Origin: Guadua angustifolia
Lineage: Eukaryota; Streptophyta; Magnoliopsida; Poales; Poaceae
Direction: 5' to 3'
DNA: 64,000 nucleotides
Assembly (NCBI GenBank): GCA_036346375.1
Contig: CM070500.1
Coordinates: 80,022,437 to 80,086,436 of the forward strand
In this document: piece after piece, positions 1 to 9,400 of the stretch
How the letters are laid out: the number at the start of each line of letters is the position of its first letter
Numbering within the stretch: the stretch's first letter is position 1
Made by a program: the position numbers and the translations under genes
The notes under the pieces: generated by a model
What the model was told of the DNA's origin: nothing
Seen by the model: the letters and a program-made list of their open reading frames with translations, nothing else
Databases searched by the model: none

Positions 1-1078
1 TGACGATCGGTGCCTCAAATTTCTATGATAAGATCTTTTAATGCATTACCATGTACGGTCAATATTTAATAATGTCACCAGACAATAATTTCGCAAACTA
101 GTCAACAATTAAACACAGAATGCCACAGTTTTCTCCGGACCTATCTATTAGACTTCCTTCTCTTTTGTCGATTGATAGAGGCTCATGTGGCCACAGTTTT
201 CTCGGACATTGGCGAATACTTGCATCCGGACGTCCGATTTTTTGTTTTCTTCGGACGCCTCTTGAAATATTTTTTGTCTACGTATATAACATTTGTTACC
301 AACGCGTGTAACATTTTTTAACGCCATAACATCCGTTTACTGTAGCAAATTTTACTGTTTGTCGAAGAAAATGTTGCACGCGTTAGTAGAAAATGTTGCA
401 CGCGTAGAAAAAATTATTGCTTGAAAGCTAGGGCGTCCGATGCCTAGCATTACCGTTTTATATATATAAATTTGTCGGAAGCAGCTTGCATGTGTGACTG
501 CTGGGGTTGGTATACGGTACGAGGAACCGATGACTTTTTGAACCATGTATAAATATATATATCATTTGATACGAGTAATCAAACACAGTATGAGAATTAG
601 TACGCATCAACGCAAGGAAAATTTTGTGCTGCATGATGTGAACTGTGACGTTCCTGCCTTTTTGATATTTGTATTAGGTAATAAAAGTACCACGTAGAGC
701 ACTTGAAGGAAGATGTTTAGATGCAGCGTGTGTCTCTGGCCTGAGTTGATTGACTTAGATTCCGCGTTGTCAAGTTGAACGTGTAAAATCATATCAGTTT
801 AGTGCATTCTCAAAAGTATTCATTTTGTTCGATACATTAGTTTGGCCAGTAATATATTCATTAGTACTCTTGGGTGAGTGATACTAGGCGAAAGAGAAGG
901 CCGGCTTTAAGTCAAGTGTACCAGCGTAAGACCGAGGATGGGCATTGCGTGTGCATTGAGGCAAGATGCTGCCTAGATCAGGATCCTGACTACCTGAGCT
1001 AGAGGAGCACGGCGCCACTATTCTTACAAGTTCGCTGAGATCAGGGAAATTTACTAGTCAGGGCACTTGATTGCCAGG
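1..1078. other. Intergenic stretch without a recognisable gene; possible small inverted-repeat element
   Basis: No coding similarity is recognised. Between about 185 and 445 there are short related words in both orientations. A 17-base word containing aaaatgttgcacgcgt occurs directly at 367-383 and 389-405, and an inverted relative (acgcgtgtaacattttt) lies at about 302-318. GACGTCCGAT-type words lie near 228 and 430. This resembles a decayed MITE, but I could not define terminal inverted repeats or a target duplication. The remainder, to 1078, shows nothing I can support. Confidence 0.3.
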
Positions 1079-1186
1079 ATGGCGATCAATGAGCTCGGCA
1101 ATCTGGTGGTCTTTGACCAACATAATGAGTCAGTTTGGCAGTCGTTTGATCGCCCGGCAGATACTCTGCTTCCTACTAGAATCTAA
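1079..1186 (+). pseudogene. S-domain (G-type lectin) receptor-like kinase fragment, B-lectin domain only
   Basis: This 35-codon reading frame matches the conserved end of the B-lectin domain (PF01453) of plant S-receptor-like kinases. GNLVV at residues 7-11 is followed by VWQSFDRPADTLLP at residues 19-32, the WQSFD-P-DTLLPG hallmark. An intact family member has about 800 residues: signal peptide, B-lectin, S-locus glycoprotein, PAN, membrane segment and kinase. None of those parts is seen here. The frame ends at a TAA just where the copia LTR region begins on the right, so the copia insertion may have cut the gene. In-frame stops precede it on the left. It is a non-functional relic and the only host-gene trace in the window. 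Confidence 0.72.
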
Positions 1187-1189
1187 GAG

Positions 1190-1609
1190 CTAAATATTAT
1201 CACTAGCCTAAAGCATAATCACAAAAAACATTAATGCGGAACTTAAAATCATTAGACGAATGAATTGACCTGGTGAAGAAGCGGCAACCATTAAGGATTT
1301 GGTCGGTAATTGCAGAATCGTCGGTGTAGGTCGGTGAAGAAGAGGAGACCGTGATCCTCATGGTGATGGTAGGGCCTTTGGCAACCTGGCGTTAGCTCAG
1401 TAGATCGGTCAATATCGGGATTGAGCCAAACTCGAGAGTAGAGCATGACCTCACGAGCACCAGCCTCTCCCATTATATTCTAGCGCCAGCTGATGGGACC
1501 ACAACCAAATTCTGTTAGGCGCTCCCGATTAGAACGCGTGGTTAGTTGAGGTGGGTCTAGCCCTAACAAATCTCCAGTTCTTTAACTCATGCCAAAGATC
1601 ACAACAACA
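1190..1609 (-). repeat. Probable 3' LTR of the minus-strand Ty1/copia element (outer boundary approximate)
   Basis: On the minus strand a copia-type polypurine tract (AAGTGGAAGA, complement of 1611-1620) is followed at once by TGTTGTTGTG. This is the usual tract-to-LTR transition for plant copia elements, and it lies downstream of the RNase H end. The inner edge at about 1609 is therefore well placed. The outer edge, near 1190, is only inferred from where the receptor-kinase fragment stops. No second LTR is available for comparison, because the 5' half of the element is missing. Confidence 0.5.
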
Positions 1610-1803
1610 TTCTTCCACTTGATCAAAAGGCTAATGCCATAAGTCCATACTCAATAGAAAGGCACACCAAGATAAAGTATTACAATGGTTAATATAGGCA
1701 CCGCTGAAACCCCAGTATTTATAGTACATCATTATATCTCGATAGGGTAATTACATATTCTTAACGGGAGTTGGTTTTATTCTTATGGCCCTCATTTCCA
1801 GAA

Positions 1804-2145
1804 TCAAAGGCTTTCCAATAAACCCATGCTGGCAATATATTCTCAAAAGAGACTGGGTGGTAAGCTTTTAGTAAGTGGATCCGCAAGCATAGACTTAGTA
1901 TTTATATGCTTGACATTAATTGTCTGATTCTGGATTCTATCTTTCACAATATGATACTTAATATCAATGTGTTTGGAGCACCACTTGACTTGTTGTTACT
2001 CAAATAGAAAACTGCAGCCAAATTATCGTAGTATATAGGTAGTGGTTTAGATATATGTCTACCACTCTTAATCCTAGGATAAAGTTCTTAAGCCATAAAG
2101 TAACATGGCACAAACTTAGCTTGCATCGCTAATCATGCAGTAAGG
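1804..2145 (-). pseudogene. Ty1/copia RNase H, C-terminal fragment
   Basis: Minus-strand translation across frameshifts gives the copia RNase H C-terminus: PLPIYYDNLAAVFY (the catalytic-Asp block), then words corresponding to KHIDIKYHIVKDR, and ADPLTKSLPP near the end. It continues directly from the RNase H fragment ending at 3164 once the solo LTR and one copy of its GGATT duplication are removed. Several stops and frame changes make it non-coding today. It ends at a TGA (complement of 1804-1806), about 190 bp before the polypurine tract and 3' LTR. In the living element it would degrade the RNA of the RNA:DNA hybrid. Confidence 0.75.
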
Positions 2146-3163
2146 GATTTGTCGGTGTACTTTGCACCGTGGTCCCTCTCGCCCGTAAAAGTGTTAGGCC
2201 AGAAGTGGCTCGCCCAGTGAAGCCCACGTGGCCCCTTGGCGAGCAGTCTGGCGATCACGCCACTGCTTTCGCCGGCGAAGCGTTCAAGGCACCTCGGGCG
2301 GGCGGTCGAAGCACGCCGCCTGCTAGGCGAGAAGCCCACGTGGCCTGGCGGCGAAATCTGGCGATCACGCCGCTCCGCGGGCGGCGGCCCGCATGGCACC
2401 ACGGTGGGCGTCTGGCGAACGCACGCCGCTCGCGGACGGCGGCCCGCGTGGCGGCTTTCGCGGCGAAGTGGGCGGGCGTTTGGGCCCCCCTTTGTTAGGC
2501 CACGAAGGCAACCAAAAGAATGAGGGGAAGGCTTTGCCTCGAAATTTCCCTTCCCTAGCACCTCGTGTCAGGGTCATTAATTGTAAAGGAATCAGCTTTC
2601 GCCACGACGACGGCTCATCCCTCTGACGCCTCTTACCAACCCGTCGTAGAAGCGTCCTGTCCCGGGCGGACCGGGCGAGGCCTCTCGCCGACATTAAATG
2701 AAGTTCGAGAGACAAGGCCACAGAGGCGTGCTTAATAAATGAGCCATGAGTCGGCGTGTAAGCTGGAATGATTGGTGTAATTAATGTGTTGTAGATAAGT
2801 ATAGCGCCACCTTCTCTCCTGCCCAAGGCGGCCCGTCTATATAAGGGCACCCTGGTGCATGAAGAAGGGGGCCGATCGGCTAGAGCAAGAAGCATAGAGA
2901 AGCAGACCCTGAAGAACACCCTTGTAAACGCTTCCCCATTTGCTCAACAAAGAACTAGCAGGACGTAGGGCTATTACCCTCACCGGGGGCCCGAACCTGG
3001 GTAAATAATTGTCTCCACCATCTTGTCTAGCGCCTGGGATCCATCATCGAGGGACAGTAGGGTTTCCAGCCATGAAGATGTCCTCTACCGAACCAAAATT
3101 TCCGTCTAGGGAGTGAATACCCTGTTAGCGGAATCTTGTCAAGCGAAATACGCCGACAGGATT
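2145..3163 (+). mobile_element. Gypsy solo LTR with perfect 5-bp target duplication, inserted in copia RNase H
   Basis: The LTR proper is 2150-3158 (1,009 bp). It starts TGTCGGTGTAC and ends GCGAAATACGCCGACA, flanked by GGATT at 2145-2149 and again at 3159-3163. It is homologous to the 5' LTR at 41074-42161 but opposite in orientation on this strand. A TATA box (tatataagg) at 2838-2846 lies on the plus strand, so the LTR points right. Its first part carries repeated GGCGATCACGCC words. There is no internal region, so this is the usual product of LTR-LTR recombination. It interrupts the copia RNase H, so it is younger than that element. Confidence 0.93.
2838..2846 (+). promoter_or_regulatory. 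TATA box of the solo LTR
   Basis: A tatataagg motif lies about 690 bp into the LTR. The same motif occurs at the corresponding place, on the minus strand, of the related full 5' LTR (41375-41383). Confidence 0.6.
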
Positions 3164-4336
3164 GTTTGGAGCTTTTCCACAAAATAGCTACTCTCGCAAG
3201 TGTAAAGATATAACCTGATGTGAATTTCTTAGTATTAACACAACCTGCAAAGTCAGCGTCCGAATAGCCCACAACCTCAAGGGTATCAGACTTCTTATAT
3301 GTGAGCATGAAATACTTAGTGTCCTGCATATAACGCAAAGCTTTCTTAACAGCTTTCCAGTGGTCTAGTCCTAGATTTGATTGATATCTACCAAGCATCC
3401 CAGTTATGAATGCTAAATCAGGACGAGTACAAACTTGAGCATACATAATTCTTCTGACAACTGAAGCATAAGGAATCCCCTTCATCTGATCAGCTTCTAA
3501 TTGATTCCTTGGATATTGGAATGTTCCAAACTTATCGCCCTTAACAATAGAAGTAGGCATGATAGAGTAGTTATGCATATTATATCTCTTAAGTACTCTA
3601 TCAATATATGCCCTTTGGGATAGGCCTAATAATCCTTTGGACCTATCTCGGTGAATCTCAATGCCCAAAACGTAAGAGGCATCACCAAGATCTTTCATGT
3701 CAAAATTAGCAAAAAGAAATCTCTTGGTCTCATACAACATATCCTTATCGCTACTAGCCAATAAGATATCATCCACATAAAGCACCAATATAGTAAACTT
3801 GCTCCCCTTAGTCTTAATGTATATGCAATTGTCCACTTTATTTTCTTTGAAACCAAAATTTCTTATGGTCTCATCGAACTTAAGATACCATTGTCTAGAC
3901 GCTTGTTTTAGTCCATAGATTGATTTCTTAAGTCGTAATCCCATAAGTTCCTTGCCTTCTACGACAAAACCTTCTGGTTGAGTCATGTAAACATTCTCAT
4001 GAAAGTCACCATTAAGGAATGCAGTTTTAACATCCATCTGATATAGCTCTAAATCATAATGAGCAACAAGTGCCATAGCAATTCTTAGTGAATCTTTCTT
4101 TGAGACGGGAGAGAAAGTATCAACATAATCAATCCACTCTCTTTGTGTAACTCTTTTGCTACAACCCTTGCCTTGAACCTTTTGACATTTTCCTTATAGT
4201 CTTTCTTAGTTTTGTAGACCCATCTACAGCCTACTGTTTTGATTCCATTAGAAATTTCTAATAGATCCCAGACGTCATTAATGCTCATAAACTTTATTTT
4301 ATCCTATATGGCCTCAAGCCACTTGGGTGAATCCTT
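3164..4336 (-). pseudogene. Ty1/copia reverse transcriptase and start of RNase H
   Basis: The minus strand encodes the RVT_2 family (PF07727). In order it shows VWDLLEISN and GCRWVYKTKKD (about 4200-4270), then after one frame change DVKTAFLNGDFHENVYMTQPEGF, IYGLKQASRQWY and the catalytic YVDD at 3768-3779 (LYVDDILLASSD). The RNase H entry GYSDADFAGC and ILWKSSKQS follow. The frame breaks near 4150, and a stop lies upstream near 4305. At the right it is cut by the CACTA terminus at 4340. At the left it is cut by the solo LTR, so the open frame that continues below 3164 is LTR sequence. Gag, protease and integrase are not found in this window. Confidence 0.88.
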
Positions 4337-4339
4337 AGT

Positions 4340-4875
4340 CACTACTACAAAAAGAGTTATATTAGACACATCATCACGGCATTTTTTATGAAAACCGCCC
4401 GTGATGTGTTCGAACACATCGCAAAGCGGTTTGTAGTTGAAGCGTCTGTGATGTCGAATCATCACGAACGATTTTATCTACAAACCGCCTCGTGATGAAA
4501 AAGAGAACTTCACAGATGGTTTTGGCTAGAACCGTGCGTGATGAGGTGAATATCGCATGAGCGGTTCTAGCCACAAACCGTGCATGATGAAAGCGAGAAC
4601 TTCACGAGCGGTTTTGGCTAGAACCGTTTGTGATGAGGTGAACATCCTGAGCGGTTCTGGCAAAAACCGCCTGCGAAGTTTCGCTTTCATCACAGACGGT
4701 TTTTGCTAGAACTGCTCATGATGTTCACCTCATCAACGCATTTGCCCTATTTACAAATCGCCTGCATGAAGTTCTCGCTTTCATCACAAATGGTTTGCAG
4801 ATAAAACCAATTTTATGAGTTGAACACCATAAGACGGTTCTAGCCAAAAGCGTACGTGATGTTCACCACTTCCTG
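4340..4875 (+). mobile_element. CACTA (En/Spm) transposon terminus with subterminal repeats
   Basis: CACTACTACAAAAAGAG begins at 4340 and is the classic CACTA terminal inverted repeat, immediately preceded by AGT, a candidate 3-bp target duplication. From about 4370 to 4870 comes a dense array of short subterminal repeats in both orientations, built on AACCGT, GTGATGAGGTGAAC and GCGGTTCTAGCC. This is the transposase-binding architecture of plant CACTA elements. The insertion truncates the copia reverse transcriptase. The matching right terminus (a T-run followed by GTAGTAGTG) was not found in the window, so the element is either truncated or extends beyond it. Confidence 0.85.
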
Positions 4876-5560
4876 ATTTATTTTAATTTGAAACCGTCAC
4901 AAATAATAAAAATAGAAAATTTTAAATATTGATAATTACCTCTCCGCTTCTAATTTGAAAGAATTGAAATTAAATAATATTATATTAGAAATAATTGGAG
5001 CTAATATTCCATTTTTAATAATTAAAAAGAACGGTAAAACAGATTCAAAACTTGAGGCCGCTTTTGAGGCCCTAAACGACCTTTTTTAGAATTCTGTCGC
5101 CGCGCACGAACTCACACAAACCAGCAGGATCCGACCATATGATTTTGGCACACTTATGAAATTCGGGTACTATTTTTCGTTATCTTTCAAACGAGCCAAA
5201 GAACGCCCCGATCGGAGTTACGAGTCAAAAGTTATGACCATTTTAACAGAAGTGCTTGGATTTCTTATTTGCAAACTAGAATCGGTGCCCAAAAGAATAT
5301 AATCGGACAGCTCATCGTGTGATGATTCCGGAAAGGTCAAGAACACCGAAATCGAAGGTACGAGTCAAAAGTTATGGTGTTGTTACAAGTTCCGTGAATA
5401 GTAATGGCACATATATTGCAAGCATCATTGATAGTCAAAAGTATGAAAAATAAATTTGAAAGCTTTAAATTTTGCTAATTACCTCCATAGTTTGCTAATT
5501 TGAAATAATTGGAAATCGGTGTTCGGGTGCTTCACGGGGTTAAAAGGAGGAGGGAGGCAT
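4876..5560 (+). repeat. AT-rich putative CACTA interior; its right part is the head of the recurring unit
   Basis: This stretch is AT-rich. A segment ending in an AATTTGAAA-type word at about 4911-4975 is echoed at about 5455-5515. A CGAGTCAAAAGTTATG word occurs at about 5223 and 5362. The part from about 5190 onward recurs at about 8.9 kb (distorted), 13.29, 19.36 and 25.13 kb, each time directly before the 5S-like sequence. Placing it inside the CACTA element is inference from continuity only. No coding sequence is seen. Confidence 0.5.
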
Positions 5561-5568
5561 AATATGTC

Positions 5569-5688
5569 AGATGTTATCATACCACCACTAAAATACTAGA
5601 TCTTATAAGAACTCTGAAGTTAAGCGTGCTTAGACGAGAGTAGTAATAGGATAGGTGACCTCCTGGGAAGACCACATATGTGGTGTTA
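5569..5688 (+). pseudogene. Degenerate 5S rRNA sequence, unit 1 (best preserved copy)
   Basis: It aligns end to end with the roughly 120-nt plant 5S rRNA gene. By eye, against the plant consensus as I remember it, 17 of the first 105 positions differ. Twelve of those are C-to-T or G-to-A changes, the pattern expected from decay of methylated cytosines. The internal control region is nearly intact: GAAGTTAAGCGTGCTT and GAGAGTAGTA, then GGTGACCTCCTGGGAAG. It directly precedes a truncated gypsy LTR. It does not have the form of an rDNA array, since there is one copy per multi-kb unit and no standard spacer. It is more likely a captured or transposed 5S copy, as known for Cassandra-type elements, but the flanking LTR here is not Cassandra-like. 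Confidence 0.82.
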
Positions 5689-5695
5689 AAATGTT

Positions 5696-5913
5696 CAGGG
5701 TGATCGCCTCGATCGCGCGCCTGGGGGCCATATCTGAGCTCGCCGGCGAGGCGAGGCGTGATCGCCATTGCCCGTCGAGACGCCACAGAGGCCGCTTCGC
5801 CAAAGAGGCGAGCAAAGCGTGATCGCCACCTACTGCCCTTGGCGCTCAATGGGCAGCCGCTTTTGGGCCTATTATTTCTTGGCGGAGAGGGTACCGGTGC
5901 AAAGTACATCGGA
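5696..5913 (-). repeat. Truncated 3' LTR of the Tat-type gypsy element, unit 1
   Basis: The right end (plus strand GGGCCTATTATTTCTT, then GGTACCGGTGCAAAGTACATCG) matches the start of the full LTR at 42161. On the minus strand the LTR starts at about 5913 and runs left for only about 200 bp, through GCGTGATCGCC words. It then stops abruptly against the 3' end of the 5S-like sequence. About 880 bp of LTR are missing, including the TATA region. Confidence 0.78.
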
Positions 5914-6204
5914 TAGCTGGGGCCATCTGGCTTAGCGCCCGATTATTTTTAGACCTTATTTAATGCCAGTGCGTTCCTGCATGGGACGACCACTTCTGCG
6001 CACGCAACAGCTTCGATCCTCCTCATTTCCGCCCATTTTTTTGGGACCCGAAACGCCGCGCCTTTTGCCTGCTCGCGAACCGTCTTCGTGGGGGGTCTAT
6101 ATGTGTGCGCGCCTCCACTCAACAGTTCACATCTTCTGATCTTCTTCATACTTCGCTCCTTGCTTTCTCGCCTTCTTTACTTGAAAAACTTTACTTCTGC
6201 TTTG

Positions 6205-6440
6205 ATGGCGCAACCTCTTCTCTCTTCCACCGCTGGCCAGAGCCGGGTGGATTTCGTCGCCGGGATGGCACCCGAGGGTTCCTTCACCGACGAGGAGACC
6301 ATCGTGCTGTTTGCCGGCCGAGGAGATTATCGTCTTCACCTGGGGACTTATGGCGGGCTTGGTGCCACCATTCTCTGAATTCTTTCTCACTGTCCTCCAC
6401 TTTTACGAGATTCACCATCTTCATCTTTCCCCCAACTCCA
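6205..6440 (+). pseudogene. Tat-type antisense ORF, N-terminal part, unit 1
   Basis: The start codon at 6205 follows a TATA-like GTCTATATGTG about 110 bp upstream. The product begins MAQPLLSS, continues through GMAPEGSFTDEE, then changes frame into GLVPPFSEFFLTVLHFYEIH and HLSPNSIAL. This is the signature of the 'putative gypsy type transposon' domain (PF04195), found in the extra ORF that lies antisense between integrase and 3' LTR in Tat-lineage elements. Function is unknown. One frameshift is present near 6350. Beyond about 6440 the sequence becomes distorted and the frame cannot be followed. Confidence 0.7.
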
Positions 6441-9400
6441 TCGCCCTTCGCCCCCAAAGGGTCGGAATTGGCCCGGCCGGGAAGGCGGGGCGGAAGGGCA
6501 ACAAATTTCGGCCAAGAATTTGGCTTCCGCCCCCCCCCTTTCAACCCAAGGCGTTTAAAAATTTGGGGAAAACCTTTTGGGGGTGGGAAAGGGAACCCCA
6601 TGATCGGGGAAGCCCCCTTAAAGGCGGAAATTAGGGATGGTCCCCCTATGAGGGCCCTTTTTTTTTTTTTGCCATTTTTGTTGGAACTATCCTTGAAGAA
6701 GTTGGCATTTTTGGTTTCACGGGATGCATCTTTGGATTTTGGGTATCTTGGTTTAGGGATCGCCCCTCCTTGCTGAGTAAATTCGTTGGTAACGGACGAG
6801 TATTGCAAAAGCAACGGGAACAAAGTGGTGGCAAGAAAGCAACAAAGGTTGCTCCCCTTTGGGCAACCCAGTTCTTGGGCCTCCGGTTAGCAAAGGAGGG
6901 GTTAGGCTTCCCGGGGGGCAGGAGAACCGGGGTTTCCGGGTTAACCCGGGTTTGCCACGGGTGAAAACCTCGAATGGCCCCATTTCCTAAACCTTGGGCA
7001 TTTCTTTTATCGAAAGGGCCATTATTCCGGTGAAACCCGAAATTCCCCAACGGGGTGAAATGGAAAAAAAGTTGGCAATAAAGGCAAGCAACTTCTTACT
7101 TGGCCCTTTGGGCCCCCTTTGGCAAAAGATTTGGCAGCGGGGCGCCCCTTCCCCCCAAGGGTGGACCCACCCCGGCCCAAAGGGCTTTCCCAAACCGGAT
7201 GCGGCCCTTTGGGGGGCCCCCCGGGGGGGTGGCGACCCCTTTTGGCCCCCGCATTTTGGGGAAAAACCAAAGGGCTTATTTAGGCAAAAAGCCAAAAGAT
7301 TTGAAAGCATCGGGATTAATAAAGGGAAATCCCCGAAATGAGGTCCTTTTCATTAGGTTTGGGGGAAATTAGGGATGTTGGAAAACCCAAGGGTATTTTT
7401 TGGGGAAAAAAAATTTTCTTTAACCAGGTGTAAGGGTATATGGGTTTTTCCGTTTGGGAGAGGAGGCAACCCGATGCAAACACAAAATATGAAAGACTTC
7501 GAATTCCCCGGAAAGAAAGGAATAAAGAAAACTTGGAAAAACTTTTAAATTTAAACTGGGGCCCCCAAAAAATTGCAAGCCGGAGCTTTTTTGGGGTTTT
7601 GCAAAACCCTCCCGGGAAAAGGCCCTTGACCCCCGGGCCAAAAGGGGCGAGTTGGCCATTGGGGCCCCCTCAATCGGGGGAGCCGGCTGCATCTTTTCCC
7701 GGGCGTTTTAGGGTTTTTTAACCGGTGGGGTTGCTGGACCCGAACCCCCCCAGGCCGACCCCTCCTCAATTGCATTTGCCCGGTTTTTTTTGGGGGGACC
7801 CGGGCCAAGTGCCCCCAAGGCAATTTTGGGCCCCAAAGGGCTTTGCCCCCTTTTATTTTAAAGGACCCCAACCCTCTCTTCCGCCAGCGGTTTGGGCCGG
7901 GGGCCCGCCTTCAACCCCAAATTTGGGGGGATTGCCTTTCACCAGGGAAAAGCCCTTTGGTGCCCATTCTTCCCCCCAAATTTGAGACCCAAATTTTTCA
8001 TCATTTTCCTCCACTGGAAACCGGGATGTTGTGGGGGAAGCCATCCCCCTTTCCCCTTTATTGGGGCCCCTGAAGTGGGGAACCCCGGGTGGAGGGGCCC
8101 CAAATTCCCCCGGCACGCCAAAGCGGGAGGGCAGCGGCGGTCAAATTTGTAGGAATTGGCATCCGGGCCCTCTTAAAAGATCCTGGAGGGCAGGCTTCGG
8201 CGGGCTTTTGGGAAAGGCGGGCATATGGTTCCGGGCCCATGGGCCAAGCGGCTTCCCTTCCCGGGGGTTTTTGTTTCCTTTCCCCAAATGGGGCCCCACC
8301 CACCGGTTGCCGGCCTTTGTTTTTTTTTTCGAAGCATATCTCTTCTTGTCCACGAAAATGGGGTCCTCCTTGGTTCCGCCAAGAGGGGTCCCCCCCCGGC
8401 ATTGGCTGGTTTCCCGGGCCCTGGGCCCCCCTTCCCCGGGGTGGGGGTGATGCCCCGGCCATTTAAGGGAAACCCTTCCGCCCCCGCAAGGGGGGGGCGG
8501 CAACGCCCCGGGAAACGGGGGGAGCCCCCCAACGGGGGGAAAAACGCCCAAACCGCCTCGGGAAAGGGGGCCCGAGGCGGGTCTTTTTCGCCCCGCCGGG
8601 CGAAATTTTTTGGGCCCTTCCCGCCACTTGGGTCGCCCAATTGGCCCCCTTCGGGCCCCATTTTCCTCCTTCGCCAAGGGCACCCGGGGTCGAGATTTTC
8701 CTTCCCTTGATTAACCCAGGGTTGCCCAAGGAGTTTGAGCCCTAAGCCAAAGGGCCCCCCTAAACCCCTCCAAAAAATTGGGTGGAAAGTCAGGGCCCAA
8801 TCTAAATTCCCAGGCCGCCCTTTTCCCCTTAAGCCCGGCCTCAAGAAAAGGCGGGGAAAGGCCTCTTTTTTCCGGGGTGGGGATCCACCAAACAATGCCC
8901 TTAGGAGGCGGCCGGGCGGCAAACCATCGTTTGAAAAAGATGCCAAAAAGGGGGGACATTTCAAACTGAAGGGCCCAAAAATTAAACCGCCCCGGGAGAT
9001 TCCGGGGTAAGAACCCCAAACAAGGCGGTAAAAGTTTTGGGTTTTAAAGGGGTGTAATGGCCTTAATTGCGCCATTGTAGTCAAAAGAGAAAAAAATTTG
9101 AAAGCTTTTTTGCAATTCCCCGTTTGCAATTTAAAAATTGGAAACGTGGGGGTTAGGGAAAAAAGGAGGAGGGGCAAATTGCGGGAGTTTCATCCCCATT
9201 AAAATGCTTTAAAACCGGAAGGGCTTGGGCGGATAATGGGGGCCCCGAAACCCAAGGGTGTTAAAAAGTCTGGGTTCCCTTTGGGCCCCCGGGGGCCCAA
9301 ACTTCCCCTGGGGGGTTGCCCTTTTGGTCCCCGGGAGGCCCCCCGGGAGCGGGTTTGCCCCCCCGCGGCCAGGGCCAGCCCTTTTTTTTTCAGGGAAAGG

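Noticed and set aside
2133..2919. Overlapping GC-rich frames at 2133-2919 on both strands
   Set aside because: They lie within the solo LTR and its GATCACGCC repeats. LTR sequence is non-coding.
3027..3163. C-terminal extension of the copia RT/RNase H frame beyond 3164
   Set aside because: This part lies inside the solo LTR and is read through by chance. The true RNase H continuation is at 1804-2145.
5569..5688. Functional 5S rRNA gene
   Set aside because: There are many substitutions including decayed cytosines, only one copy per multi-kb unit, and it is fused to transposon sequence. Called a pseudogene instead.
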